A DNA stretch of 64,000 nucleotides from the NCBI RefSeq assembly GCF_019933155.2, contig NZ_CP082944.1, positions 2,544,001 through 2,608,000 of the forward strand, given 5' to 3'. Shown piece after piece: positions 16,483-26,028 of the stretch. This stretch comes from Metabacillus dongyingensis (lineage in GTDB: Bacteria; Bacillota; Bacilli; Bacillales; Bacillaceae). Made by a program: the position numbers and the translations under genes. The notes beneath the pieces are model-generated. The model was not told the DNA's origin. It saw nothing but the letters and a program-made list of their open reading frames with translations, and did not search any database. Each line of letters starts with the position of its first letter. Position 1 is the first letter of the stretch.

Positions 16483-17750
16483 TTATGATGGCTTACTGCA
16501 TTAGATGCAGAGGTGCGATTTAGATCACGAACTTTTTTTATATTGATCCTTATTAGAAGAGAAATTGCTAAAGCAGCAACAAATGCACTTGCAAAAATAT
16601 AGAGGGTCAAGGAATAGCTGTCAGTCGTTTCTCTGATCCATGAAACAACAAGAGGACCTGCCAGTCCTGCAGCCGCCCATGCCGTCAGAATATATCCATG
16701 GATAGCCCCAAGCTGTTTTGTGCCAAAAAGATCGCCAATATAAGCTGGAATGGAAGCAAATCCTCCTCCATAGCAGGTTAATATTAAGAAGATAAGGGCC
16801 TGGAATACGATGGCGTTTGTGACATTAGGCAGTAAAAGAAATGCAGCGGTTTGAATGGCAAAGAAAGCAGTATAGACGTTAGGACGGCCAATATAGTCTG
16901 ATACAGATGCCCACCCTATTCGTCCAAAGCCATTAAATAACCCCATAATACCTACCATAGCAGCGGCTGCAGCTGTGCTTAAACCTGCAATATCCTGAGC
17001 CATCGGGGATGCTACTGATATTATTGCAATTCCACAGGTAACATTGATAAAAAGCATTCCCCACAAAGCCCAAAAACGCAGTGTTTTGACCGCTTCATTT
17101 GCTGTCATCTGTGACAGATCACTCTTTACAATTTCTGCGGCAGGCTGATTCCCTTTCTTATTTACAGGTATCCATCCCTCAGGAGGAGGAGCAAGATAAA
17201 GCGATGATGAGATCATGATGATAAAATAGACGGTTCCAAGTATATAAAAAGTCCTGTCTATTCCAACACTTGATATGAGGGATGCTATAACAGGACTGGC
17301 AATTAGAGATGCAAACCCAAAGCCCATTATGGCAAGTCCGGTCGCAAGTCCTCTTCTATCGGGAAACCATTTAACTAATGAGGAAACCGGGGTAATATAT
17401 CCGATGCCAAGCCCAATGCCTCCAAGTACTCCATAAAAAAAATACAAAAGATACAAAGAACCAATACTTTCAGCAAAACCTGCTCCTATTAATCCTGCTG
17501 CAAAACATAGCGTAGAAACAAGACCGGAAGCTCTTGGTCCATATTTTTCAACAAAATGTCCCATAAATGCCGCAGATAATCCTAAAAACAGAATCGCAAT
17601 GCTGAATGTAAGAGAGATTTCTCTTAACCCCCAATTATGCTCATCTCTGAGGGGATTGGTAAATACACTCCACGAATAAACAGAGCCAATTGAAATGTGG
17701 ATCCCTACCGCCGCTGCTGCGATCAGCCAGCGATTTTTCGTTTTCGTCAT
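16479..17750 (-). CDS. OFA-family MFS transporter (oxalate/formate antiporter type)
   Basis: 423 residues, twelve membrane helices. The start at 17750 is chosen because AGAGGAG lies six bases upstream; a longer in-frame start at 17792 lacks this. The N-terminus (RWLIAAAAVGIHISIGSVYS) and GGIGLGIGYITPVSSLVKWF match the OFA family. It is downstream of the formate dehydrogenase-like gene and DUF1641 gene on the same strand, so formate or another small carboxylate is the likely cargo (inference from context). Confidence 0.87.
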   Translation of the reverse strand: MTKTKNRWLIAAAAVGIHISIGSVYSWSVFTNPLRDEHNWGLREISLTFSIAILFLGLSAAFMGHFVEKYGPRASGLVSTLCFAAGLIGAGFAESIGSLYLLYFFYGVLGGIGLGIGYITPVSSLVKWFPDRRGLATGLAIMGFGFASLIASPVIASLISSVGIDRTFYILGTVYFIIMISSSLYLAPPPEGWIPVNKKGNQPAAEIVKSDLSQMTANEAVKTLRFWALWGMLFINVTCGIAIISVASPMAQDIAGLSTAAAAAMVGIMGLFNGFGRIGWASVSDYIGRPNVYTAFFAIQTAAFLLLPNVTNAIVFQALIFLILTCYGGGFASIPAYIGDLFGTKQLGAIHGYILTAWAAAGLAGPLVVSWIRETTDSYSLTLYIFASAFVAALAISLLIRINIKKVRDLNRTSASNAVSHHN

Positions 17751-17815
17751 TTTTTTCTCCTCTTTTCTGAGCATTAGGGTGAAGGCAGACACTTTGGTTG
17801 TCTGCCCTCATTTCC

Positions 17816-18355
17816 TTATTCCAGAGTTTCATTTTTATGACGCGCTTGATTTTCTTTACTTTGCGTGGTTTTTTCAATGTGCTCGGTCTCCTGACCCATT
17901 CCCTTCAAGAAACTGATCAGCATTGTGACTGCGCGGTTTACTTCAGGATCCTTCAGCGAGCGGGCAATGTCAAAATAGCTCGTTTTTTCTGATGGATTTT
18001 TATTTTCAGCCACTCTTGCAATTCCCGCATTCACTTTTAATAAAAATGGTTCCAGCTGCTTGACATTGATCATGCCAAGGACCCCTGTCATTAAAAGCAG
18101 ATTTTTTAAACTGTTGGTTGTTTCTTTTTTATCTACTGTTTTAACTAAAATGTCCATTACTTTGTCACCCTGTCCGAATAAACCCTTTAATAAGGGCAAA
18201 ATCCCTCTATCCTGCATGTGCTGAAGAATCTCAAGCGTATCAATAATAGCGTCTTTATGATCTATTAAAGCATTTTCAACTTCTCTTAAGTCATCTTTTC
18301 GCTTTTCTTCTTCTGTTTTTTCAATTCGGGTAATGGTTTTAGTTGCTTTTGCCAA
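17816..18355 (-). CDS. DUF1641 protein (YrhD-like), partner of formate dehydrogenase
   Basis: 179 residues, helical and charged, with the DUF1641 core (GILPLLKGLFGQGDKVMDIL, SLKNLLLMTGVLGMINVKQL). In B. subtilis the relative YrhD lies beside the formate dehydrogenase-like YrhE. Here the start overlaps the end of the alpha-subunit gene by 17 bp, which points to tight coupling. It has no cofactor motif and may serve as an assembly or accessory subunit. Confidence 0.82.
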   Translation of the reverse strand: MAKATKTITRIEKTEEEKRKDDLREVENALIDHKDAIIDTLEILQHMQDRGILPLLKGLFGQGDKVMDILVKTVDKKETTNSLKNLLLMTGVLGMINVKQLEPFLLKVNAGIARVAENKNPSEKTSYFDIARSLKDPEVNRAVTMLISFLKGMGQETEHIEKTTQSKENQARHKNETLE

Positions 18356-21305
18356 CCTTATTTCCCTCCTTCCTAACGAGGTCGCCTGGGAATGTATAAT
18401 CTTTTCGCTTCCATTTTCTTTCTACTTCTACCCCTCTTTGAGGATTAGGGTTTCCATATCGGAAATTGGTTTTTGGCAGTGGATTGACACCCTCGATTTC
18501 CAGCACCTCAAGTTTTGCTTTTACTTCTTTATAAGCGGGTGTATCTGTGTCTTTATCTGCATAGCTGCTCGTAATAAGATTAATAGCTGATTCACCTGAA
18601 TCATTCATCGGCAGGTACACTTCTTTTCCTTTCACACGATCTGTAATCACACATTTAACCTTTACTTTTCCATATGGAGATATCAGCCTGACAAGTGATC
18701 CGTCTTTTAGTCCGCGCTCCAAAGCAAGCTCAGGAGATACCTCAAGGAATACACTTGGTGTTTTTGAAGTAATTCCTTTTGATTTATAAGTCATATTGCC
18801 TTCGTGAAAATGTTCAAGCAGCCTTCCATTATTCACGTGAATATCATATTCATCTCCAAAATGGAGCGGCTTCGTCCAATCGACGGGAAAGAGGCGGGCC
18901 TTGCCGTCCGGAAAAGGAAATTCATTCAGGAAAAGGACCGGTGTATCTGTTCCATCAGCTGCTACAGGCCATAGAAGACTCCTGTACCCTTCAAGCCGCT
19001 CATAGTTTACTCCTGCAAAAAGAGGGGCGAGCATTGCTGCTTCTGACATAATGTCGGCAGGATGTTTATAATCCCAGTGAGCCCCAAGCTTATTCGCAAT
19101 TTCCATGATGATTTTCCAGTCCGGCTTTGAGTCTCCTAAAGGTTCTAGGACCTGATATAAACGCTGAATTCTGCGTTCAGTATTCGTAAATGTTCCTTCT
19201 TTTTCAAGGCTTGGACTTGCCGGAAGCACAACATCAGCATATTCAGCTGTTTTCGATAAAAAGAGGTCCTGAACGACGAAGAAATCCAATTTTTCATAAG
19301 CAGCGTGGACGTAGTTCAAGTTTGAATCCACAATCCCCATTTCCTCTCCTTTTAAATACATCGCTTTCACACTGCCGGCATGAATCCCGGCCACCATTTC
19401 GTGGTTGTTTAAACCCGGGTGCGCCGGCAGTTTGACTCCCCATCCTTTTTCATATTTTGCACGTACAGCAGGATCGGTAATTTTTTCATAGGCAGGCAGC
19501 CTGTCAGGCATGCTTCCAAAATCACTTGCTCCCTGCACATTGTTGTGGCCTCTCAAAGGGTAAGAACCTGTTCCGGGACGGCCATAATTTCCTGTAATCA
19601 GCAGCAGGTTCGAGATGGCTGTACTCGTGTCGCTTCCTCCAGAATGCTGAGTGACGCCCATGGCCCAAAGGACAACTGTGCTTTTCGATTCATGGATCAT
19701 CTCAGCTATTTTTATCAATTTGTTTTTAGATATGCCTGTCGTTTTTGCTGCATATTCCAGTGTGAATTTCTTTAAGCTTTCCTTATAGTCATCAAATCCA
19801 TTTACTCTGTTCTTCAAAAATTGCATGTCTGCCCAGCCCCGGTCGATTATATAGTTGGTTACCGCAGATAGCCACACAATGTCTGTACCAGATTCAGGCT
19901 GAATAAATAAGTCGGAGCGCTCAGCCATTTCATGTTTTCTGAGGTCTGCGACAATCAGCTTCTGTTCATGCAGCTTGTGAGCCCGCTTCACTCTGGTGGA
20001 CAGAACTGGATGCGATTCTGAAGTGTTTGAGCCGATGATCAGGACAAGCTCTGACATCTCAATATCTTTTATCGTGCCGGAATCCCCTCCATAGCCGACT
20101 GTTCGGAACAATCCCATTGTTGCCGGTGTCTGACAGTACCTTGAACAATTATCAATATTATTCGTGCCTATTACTGACCGGGCAAGCTTTTGCATTAAAT
20201 ATGATTCTTCATTTGTGCATTTCGAGGAACTGATAAAGCTCAGTGCGTCAGGCCCATGTTCATTTTTTATTTGAGAAAACTTTCGCTCAATCAGCGTCAG
20301 TGCCTCATCCCATTCAGCTTCCCGGAAGGAATCTCCTTCTCTGATCAGCGGCTTCGTAAGTCGTTCTTCGCTATTCACATAATCCCACCCGAACTTGCCT
20401 TTCACACAGGTTGAGATCCCATTGGCTGGTGCCTCAGCCTGAGGTTCAACCTTTAAGATTTCTCTCCCTTTCGTCCAAATGTCAAAGCTGCAGCCGACAC
20501 CGCAATATGTACAGACGGTTTTTGTCTTTTTGATTCTCTCATCACGCATAGCTGATTCCATGTCAGATATAGCAAGGATTGAACCGTAGCCGGTTTCAAC
20601 ATTTTTCGTGATCTCAATCATCGGGCGCAATGTTTGTTTGGAGATTCCTGTTAAATACCCCGCTTCCCCTTCCATCCCCTTTTCCATCATTGCGTTGCAT
20701 GGGCAAACAGTTGAACAATGACCGCAAGAAACACATGATGATTCATTGATCGCCACGTCGTTGTCCCAAATCACACGGGGCCGGTCTCGTTCCCAGTCAA
20801 TTGAAAGGGTCTCTGTAACCTGTACATTCTGACATGCTTCTACACATCTGCCGCAAAGAATACATTGATCGGGATCATATCGGTAAAAAGGATTCGTCTG
20901 GTCTATTTCATAAGGCTTCGGGGCAAAGGGTATGCTTTGATGATTGATTTTCATTTCTTTCACCGTATTGTGTATTTCACAGCCTCCATTATTGTAATCG
21001 CAGACTGTACAATATAGCTCATGATTGTGCAAAATCCGGTCCATGCCAATGAGCTGGGCCTCTATTACTTCAGGTGATAATGAATCGATCACATCCCCGT
21101 TCCTGATCTCTGTTGAACATGCTCTCACAAATTCACCGTTTACTTTAATGATGCATGTATCACATGTTTCAATTGCACCAAGGCTCGGATGAAAGCAAAC
21201 ACTGGGGACCTCCAGTTTTTGGCCGGTAAGAATCTGGAGAGCTGTCTGATTTTCATTTACTTTGGCTTCGGATCCGTTTATTTTCACGCTAAAACTATCT
21301 GACAA
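18339..21305 (-). CDS. fdhF: Formate dehydrogenase-like molybdopterin oxidoreductase, alpha subunit
   Basis: 988 residues from a TTG at 21305. AAAGGGGAGG lies five bases upstream; a TTG six codons earlier overlaps that site. Order: 2Fe-2S ferredoxin domain (CFHPSLGAIETCDTC, about 37-63), His/Cys cluster domain (ELYCTVCDYNNGGCEIH), two 4Fe-4S clusters (CILCGRCVEACQ, CVSCGHCSTVCPCNAM), the Moco 4Fe-4S domain (CTYCGVGCSFD, about 265), then the catalytic and C-terminal MPT-binding domains. The active-site position is a Cys (CSRYCQTPATMG, about residue 391) followed by Gln, where E. coli FdhH has SeCys-His. The gene belongs to the YrhE/YjgC group. It is first in an operon with DUF1641 and the OFA transporter and is preceded by a perfect cre site. 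Confidence 0.9.
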   Translation of the reverse strand: MSDSFSVKINGSEAKVNENQTALQILTGQKLEVPSVCFHPSLGAIETCDTCIIKVNGEFVRACSTEIRNGDVIDSLSPEVIEAQLIGMDRILHNHELYCTVCDYNNGGCEIHNTVKEMKINHQSIPFAPKPYEIDQTNPFYRYDPDQCILCGRCVEACQNVQVTETLSIDWERDRPRVIWDNDVAINESSCVSCGHCSTVCPCNAMMEKGMEGEAGYLTGISKQTLRPMIEITKNVETGYGSILAISDMESAMRDERIKKTKTVCTYCGVGCSFDIWTKGREILKVEPQAEAPANGISTCVKGKFGWDYVNSEERLTKPLIREGDSFREAEWDEALTLIERKFSQIKNEHGPDALSFISSSKCTNEESYLMQKLARSVIGTNNIDNCSRYCQTPATMGLFRTVGYGGDSGTIKDIEMSELVLIIGSNTSESHPVLSTRVKRAHKLHEQKLIVADLRKHEMAERSDLFIQPESGTDIVWLSAVTNYIIDRGWADMQFLKNRVNGFDDYKESLKKFTLEYAAKTTGISKNKLIKIAEMIHESKSTVVLWAMGVTQHSGGSDTSTAISNLLLITGNYGRPGTGSYPLRGHNNVQGASDFGSMPDRLPAYEKITDPAVRAKYEKGWGVKLPAHPGLNNHEMVAGIHAGSVKAMYLKGEEMGIVDSNLNYVHAAYEKLDFFVVQDLFLSKTAEYADVVLPASPSLEKEGTFTNTERRIQRLYQVLEPLGDSKPDWKIIMEIANKLGAHWDYKHPADIMSEAAMLAPLFAGVNYERLEGYRSLLWPVAADGTDTPVLFLNEFPFPDGKARLFPVDWTKPLHFGDEYDIHVNNGRLLEHFHEGNMTYKSKGITSKTPSVFLEVSPELALERGLKDGSLVRLISPYGKVKVKCVITDRVKGKEVYLPMNDSGESAINLITSSYADKDTDTPAYKEVKAKLEVLEIEGVNPLPKTNFRYGNPNPQRGVEVERKWKRKDYTFPGDLVRKEGNKVGKSN

Positions 21306-21406
21306 AAAGACCTCCCCTTTCAAGAATAGTTGAAATGTTCAATCAATTTTCAATACAGCATTATATTTACCCTCTGCTATCAGGAACAAAACAAGGCGGC
21401 ACTTTA

Positions 21407-21420
21407 TGTAAGCGCTTCCT
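21407..21420 (+). promoter_or_regulatory. Perfect cre (CcpA) site upstream of fdhF
   Basis: TGTAAGCGCTTCCT matches the catabolite-responsive element consensus TGWAAGCGYTWNCW at all 14 positions. It lies about 100 bp upstream of the fdhF start, so repression of the operon by CcpA on rich carbon sources is likely. Confidence 0.75.
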
Positions 21421-21492
21421 AAATTGTAGCAAGATTCTGTCTTTTCAACAATCGATAAACCTCAAACTGTTCATATCATGAAGGAATGAAAC

Positions 21493-21521
21493 AAAAAAAG
21501 AGTTTCAGCTAAACTGAAACC
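21493..21521 (-). terminator. Terminator of the moaA-moaD operon
   Basis: On the minus strand GTTTCAG (21514-21520) pairs with CTGAAAC (21502-21508), followed by TCTTTTTTT. It separates moaD from fdhF. Confidence 0.9.
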
Positions 21522-21530
21522 CATCTTTTC

Positions 21531-21764
21531 TTAGCCTCCGCTTACAGGAGGAATGAACGCAACAGTATCTCCATCTTTAATTATATCACCTTCATTTGCA
21601 AAGCTTTCATTAATCGCGGTCATGACACTGCTTAATCCTTGCAGCCCGTGGTTATCCTGCAGCAGCTGTTTTAATTCGTGCACGGTAAGGCCCTTTTTGT
21701 CAATTTCCATTGCAGCGGTTCCGGCCTCATCCTGTAAATGGGCAAACAGCAAGATTTTAATCAT
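21531..21764 (-). CDS. moaD: Molybdopterin synthase small subunit MoaD
   Basis: 77 residues with a ubiquitin-like fold and the C-terminal PPVSGG. The last Gly is the thiocarboxylate carrier that donates sulfur to precursor Z. It overlaps the end of moaE by 8 bp, as expected for the two subunits of molybdopterin synthase. Confidence 0.95.
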   Translation of the reverse strand: MIKILLFAHLQDEAGTAAMEIDKKGLTVHELKQLLQDNHGLQGLSSVMTAINESFANEGDIIKDGDTVAFIPPVSGG

Positions 21765-22233
21765 TTTTCCCGCCCTCTTTCATGGGTTTTCCCTCAGGGT
21801 ATGGTGTTTGCCCAAGCTGATCTCCAATCCACATTGTCCCATCTTCCCAATGTTCTTTTTTCCAGATTGGAACAATCTGTTTGATCCGCTCTATGGCATA
21901 TTCATTTGCTTGATATGCTGTTTTCCTGTGTGGAGAAGAAACAGCAATCACAACAGCTATATCTGAAATCTCGAGCTTGCCTATGCGGTGGGTAATAGCT
22001 GTTATGGCATCCGGCCAGCGTCCTTTTATTTCTTCCCCAATTTGTTCAAGCATTTTTACAGCCATCGGTTCATATGCCTGATACTCTAAATGGAGCGTTC
22101 TTTTGCCATGTGTAAATTCTCTTACTGTCCCAATAAAAGCTGTAATGGCTCCAGCTTCTCTTCTTGCAACTTTATTCGTCACTTGATCAGCTGAAATTGG
22201 ATGCTTCGTAATCTCAAAATATTCCTGACTCAT
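21757..22233 (-). CDS. moaE: Molybdopterin synthase catalytic subunit MoaE
   Basis: 158 residues. Family motifs include GAITAFIGTVREFTHGKRT, LEYQAYEPMAVKMLEQI, ITHRIGKLEISDIAVVIAVS and the lysine-rich WKKEHWEDG that helps catalysis. It converts precursor Z to molybdopterin together with MoaD. It overlaps mobB (20 bp) and moaD (8 bp). Confidence 0.95.
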   Translation of the reverse strand: MSQEYFEITKHPISADQVTNKVARREAGAITAFIGTVREFTHGKRTLHLEYQAYEPMAVKMLEQIGEEIKGRWPDAITAITHRIGKLEISDIAVVIAVSSPHRKTAYQANEYAIERIKQIVPIWKKEHWEDGTMWIGDQLGQTPYPEGKPMKEGGKND

Positions 22234-22750
22234 GCTGACCCCTCACACTTCCTATTATGTAGTCGATATAATTCTGTTCATCTTCGATATGAAAGATTGG
22301 AACATGAATGTTTAAGCTGTGGATATCAAACCAAGAAATAACGCATATGATGCTGCTTAATTTTAATAGAGAGAGATCACTTTCCTCTTTTAATAAAACT
22401 ACTTTTGGAAAATGTTCTTTCTTGTATCCCTCTATGAAAATTGTATCAATGGAGAGAGATTGGTAGATTTCCACCAGCTTTGCAAGCGGCCAATGCTGAC
22501 CTGCCAAACTGAGCAAAAGGACACCATCGCCTTCAACCCCTGCTAAAACAGCCCCTGCTTTTGAATGGCGATCACTGTCTTTCACCTGAAATCTATGATC
22601 AGGAATGCCTCCGTGTCCGTGATGCTTGATTGTTCCAACTTGATGTCTGTTCTCTTCAGCTCTTTTTATGAGCTTTTCCAATAAAGTTGTCTTTCCTGCG
22701 TTTTGATGTCCGATTATTTGTATGACGGCACAATGTTTTCCCACGGCCAA
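22214..22750 (-). CDS. mobB: Molybdopterin-guanine dinucleotide biosynthesis adapter MobB
   Basis: 178 residues, starting at a TTG with AAGGGA upstream. The Walker A loop is GHQNAGKTTLLEKL (about 14-21), followed by TIKHHGHGG and DSDRHSKAGAVLAGV, all typical of MobB. It is a GTP-binding helper in making the MGD form of the cofactor needed by formate dehydrogenases. The gene overlaps moeA by 37 bp and moaE by 20 bp. No mobA is in this operon. Confidence 0.93.
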   Translation of the reverse strand: MAVGKHCAVIQIIGHQNAGKTTLLEKLIKRAEENRHQVGTIKHHGHGGIPDHRFQVKDSDRHSKAGAVLAGVEGDGVLLLSLAGQHWPLAKLVEIYQSLSIDTIFIEGYKKEHFPKVVLLKEESDLSLLKLSSIICVISWFDIHSLNIHVPIFHIEDEQNYIDYIIGSVRGQHESGIF

Positions 22751-24003
22751 TCACTTCCCTTTTGATCATCCAATAATAGGACATCCACCATCATGCCAGC
22801 CTGATAGCCTCTCGTTCCTCCGGGAAGAATAATAAGTGCGTTTGCTTCAGCTAAGGATGAAACGGCACTTGATTTATCAAAGCCAGAAGGAAGAACAGTA
22901 AGCCGGCCCTCATTAAAATGAAGCTCAGCCCTTACAAACCTGGTAAATGGATTAGCCTTGGAAAAATCCTCGCCCAAATAAGCTTTTTCTTTTCTTACAT
23001 GCGGTGATAGGTGAAAATTGTGATGCCGGATGACAGGCCTGACAAACAATTCAAATCCAACAAAACAAGCAGAAGGATTTCCCGAAAGGCCAACCAGCAA
23101 TTTTTGATCTAAAGCAGCAACGGTAGTGACACTTCCCGGCCTCATCGCAATTTTATTAAAAAGAACATCTGCACCGAGCTTTTCATAAATTGCAGGCAAA
23201 TAATCATAATCACCAACAGACACTCCGCCAGTTGTAATCAACAGATCGACTTGACTTAGTGCTTCTCTCACGGCATTGATGCATTGTTCAAGATCATCGC
23301 TGAATTTCCCGAAATACTTCGCCTCTCCGCCTGCCCGTTCAATTTGAGCGAGAATCATATAAGAGTTGCTGTTGCGGATTTTTCCAGGCTGCAGCGGTTC
23401 ATTGACATCAAGCAGTTCACTGCCCGTTGCAAGCACTCCGATTACTGGCTTTTTCGCTGCCGGAACCTCATGATACCCGAACGTCGCAAGCAAAGCGGCA
23501 ATGCCTGGGGTAATGACGCTTCCTTTTCCGGCAAGTATGGTTCCTTTTTTTGTATCTTCCCCTTGAAAAGAGATGTTTTCTCCGCTTTTCAAGGGGCGCT
23601 TTAATTCAAATCTTTTTCCTTCTTCCCCTGCAATCTCTTTCGTTAGTTCGAGCATGACAACCGCATCTGCCCCTTCAGGTAATTGAGCTCCGGTCATAAT
23701 TCTTACAGCCTGATTCCGTCCAACAACGGTATGAAAGACAGAACCTGCTCCAATTTCTCCTATGACTTCAAACACGCCTGGATTCATCCTCGTGATTTGA
23801 GCAGTATCTTCAGAACGGACAGCAAATCCATCATATGGGGACCTGTCAAAAGACGGCACATCATGGTCTGCGATTAAATCTTCTGCTAAAAATCGCCCAT
23901 ATGAGTTTTCAAGCGCCACAAATTCCACTTTTCCTCTAATAGCAAAGTCCATGACTTTTTGAACAGCGTCAGAAACTGCAATAGGTGTCCTTTTTTCAAC
24001 CAA
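22714..24003 (-). CDS. moeA: Molybdopterin molybdenumtransferase MoeA
   Basis: 429 residues, beginning at a TTG (24003) with AGGAG eight bases upstream. Motifs include PSFDRSPYDGFAV, MTGAQLPEGADAVVMLE, TTGGVSVGDYDYLP and LSGNPSACFVGFELFVRP. MoeA inserts molybdate into adenylylated molybdopterin in the cytoplasm. It lies 22 bp after moaA and overlaps mobB. Confidence 0.95.
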   Translation of the reverse strand: MVEKRTPIAVSDAVQKVMDFAIRGKVEFVALENSYGRFLAEDLIADHDVPSFDRSPYDGFAVRSEDTAQITRMNPGVFEVIGEIGAGSVFHTVVGRNQAVRIMTGAQLPEGADAVVMLELTKEIAGEEGKRFELKRPLKSGENISFQGEDTKKGTILAGKGSVITPGIAALLATFGYHEVPAAKKPVIGVLATGSELLDVNEPLQPGKIRNSNSYMILAQIERAGGEAKYFGKFSDDLEQCINAVREALSQVDLLITTGGVSVGDYDYLPAIYEKLGADVLFNKIAMRPGSVTTVAALDQKLLVGLSGNPSACFVGFELFVRPVIRHHNFHLSPHVRKEKAYLGEDFSKANPFTRFVRAELHFNEGRLTVLPSGFDKSSAVSSLAEANALIILPGGTRGYQAGMMVDVLLLDDQKGSDWPWENIVPSYK

Positions 24004-24025
24004 ACTGCCATCTCCTCTCTATTGA

Positions 24026-25036
24026 TTATCCCCCGATATGAGACATCTCTACTTTATTCCTCTGGCCAGTCTCACTTGTCCGTTCATCTGAGTACCGGTC
24101 GCTTCGTTGATTCCATATTTCCCGAATGATCGCTTTCAGCTCCATATCGCTTTTTCCAGAACGAAGCAGTTGTCTAAGCTCTGTCCCTTTTGATGCAAAG
24201 AGGCAGGTGTATAGCTTGCCTTCAGCAGATATGCGGGCCCGTGAACAAGTGGAGCAAAAAGAATCGGTCACTGACGAGATGATCCCGATTTCAGCAGATT
24301 GATCTTGATACTCATATCTTTCAGCGACTTCTCCGGTATAGTTTGGAGGAATCTTGTTTAAAGGATGACGTTCTCCTATCAAACTTAAAATTTCACTTTT
24401 TGAAACAACATGGTCAAGCTTCCAGCCATTAGAGTTTCCCACATCCATATATTCAATAAATCTGAGGGTCTGCCCTTGAGCTTTGAAATAATCGGCCATC
24501 GGAAGAACGTCCTCATCATTTACCCCTTTTTGAACAACCATATTAATCTTGACCTGCAAGCCGGCAAAGGCAGCTGCCTCAATTCCTTGCAGGATGTTTT
24601 TCACCTTGCTGCGGCGGCCATTCATCTCGGCAAAACGCTCTTCATTTAAAGAATCCAAACTTACCGTGACGCGTCTTAAACCTGCCTCATACAGTTCAGC
24701 AGCAAACCCTTTTAAAAGCGATCCATTTGTCGTTAACCCGATGTCGTCAATCCCATCGACCTTTTTTAGCATCCTTATTAAGACAGGAAGCTCTTTTCTG
24801 AGCAGAGGTTCCCCTCCAGTCAGACGGAGTTTTTTTACACCTAAAGATGAAAAGATGACAGCTAATCTCTCAATCTCCTCAAAAGATAAGATTTTCTCAG
24901 ATGACAAGAAAGAATAATCTGGGCCGAATAACTCCTCCGGCATGCAGTACCGGCAGCGGAAATTACACCGGTCTGTGACTGAGATTCTTAAATCTCGGAG
25001 CGGACGGTCCCATGAATCCAGTTCAGAATTTTTCAT
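24026..25036 (-). CDS. moaA: GTP 3',8-cyclase MoaA (radical SAM)
   Basis: 336 residues. The radical SAM motif CNFRCRYC lies near residue 23, the second cluster [18 protein letters not shown] near residue 262, and the protein ends in the catalytically needed GG (SHIGG). It catalyses the first step of molybdenum cofactor synthesis. It is first in the moaA-moeA-mobB-moaE-moaD run. Confidence 0.96.
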   Translation of the reverse strand: MKNSELDSWDRPLRDLRISVTDRCNFRCRYCMPEELFGPDYSFLSSEKILSFEEIERLAVIFSSLGVKKLRLTGGEPLLRKELPVLIRMLKKVDGIDDIGLTTNGSLLKGFAAELYEAGLRRVTVSLDSLNEERFAEMNGRRSKVKNILQGIEAAAFAGLQVKINMVVQKGVNDEDVLPMADYFKAQGQTLRFIEYMDVGNSNGWKLDHVVSKSEILSLIGERHPLNKIPPNYTGEVAERYEYQDQSAEIGIISSVTDSFCSTCSRARISAEGKLYTCLFASKGTELRQLLRSGKSDMELKAIIREIWNQRSDRYSDERTSETGQRNKVEMSHIGG

Positions 25037-25104
25037 ATCCTTCGCCTCTTTTCTGTTATGTATTTTACATGTAAGCTTCAGAATATGCTAACTAAATGAA
25101 ACAA

Positions 25105-25908
25105 TCAGATATTTCGTTCCGGAATGATTCTTTGAGGATATGTATAGACATTCAAGGATGAATCCCTAATAAATCCGACCACTGTAATTCCAAGTTCTTC
25201 AGCAAGCTTCAGCGCTAATTCAGTTGGAGCTGATTTAGACAATACGATTTCACATCCGATTTTAGCGGTTTTTATGAGAATTTCTGAAGAGATTCTCCCG
25301 CTGAAAACAAGGATTTTATTATGAACGGAAATATTATTTTTAAGGCAGTGTCCATAAATCTTATCCAGCGCATTATGTCTTCCAATATCCATTCTGCAAA
25401 GGATCACCCCATTTTCATCACAAAGGGCTGCATTATGCACACCTCCTGTTTGATGAAAAACACCAGCCCGGCTCTGCATATCATTCATAAGTGAAAAACA
25501 TTTATCTGAGGTAATTTGAACATGTATACCGTCAATTTTTTTTGCTGTCCTTGCATCACTTGCAAAGACAAAGCCCTGCCGGCTCATCCCGCAGCATGAT
25601 GTGACATAGCGTTTATTTTGAAAATGCTGAAAATAAGGATTGTCTTTCCGGGTGTTTACGTGTACAAACCCTGCTTTTTCCTGAATCCAGATTTCTTTTA
25701 TATCATCACAGTCCTGAATGATTCCTTCTGACGCCAGATACCCGATCACCATGTCTTCAATAAATTCAGGCGAGCAGATCATCGTGACAAATTCTTCCCC
25801 GTTAACCTTTATGGTTACCGGATATTCAGTAACGATTGAATCCACTTCCCCAATAGCGCTTCCGTCTGAAATGCGGAGTATTTTGCGTTTTACTTCGACT
25901 GGTTTCAA
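25105..25908 (-). CDS. fdhD: Sulfur carrier FdhD for formate dehydrogenase
   Basis: About 267 residues from a TTG at 25908. This start is chosen because AAAGGAG lies eight bases upstream and the product then begins KPVEVKRKILR like known FdhD proteins; longer in-frame starts run into the speD terminator. The Cys pair YVTSCCGMSRQG marks the sulfur-transfer site, and GRHNALDKIYGHCL and FSGRISSEILIKTA are family motifs. FdhD passes sulfur to the molybdenum cofactor and is required for formate dehydrogenase activity, which links this gene to the fdhF operon nearby. Confidence 0.93.
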   Translation of the reverse strand: MKPVEVKRKILRISDGSAIGEVDSIVTEYPVTIKVNGEEFVTMICSPEFIEDMVIGYLASEGIIQDCDDIKEIWIQEKAGFVHVNTRKDNPYFQHFQNKRYVTSCCGMSRQGFVFASDARTAKKIDGIHVQITSDKCFSLMNDMQSRAGVFHQTGGVHNAALCDENGVILCRMDIGRHNALDKIYGHCLKNNISVHNKILVFSGRISSEILIKTAKIGCEIVLSKSAPTELALKLAEELGITVVGFIRDSSLNVYTYPQRIIPERNI

Positions 25909-25983
25909 AATGCCTGCTCCTTTACCCCTTTTTTCTCCCATATTTACATTATGATAATCCAACTTTTGTTTTTTTGAAAGGAG

Positions 25984-26020
25984 CAAATATAAAGGCTCTC
26001 CCACATATAGTGAGAAAGCC
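25984..26020 (-). terminator. Terminator of speD
   Basis: On the minus strand GGCTTTCTCAC (26010-26020) pairs with GTGGGAGAGCC (25994-26004), allowing G-T pairs, followed by TTTATATTTG. Confidence 0.75.
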
Positions 26021-26028
26021 CCCATTCT

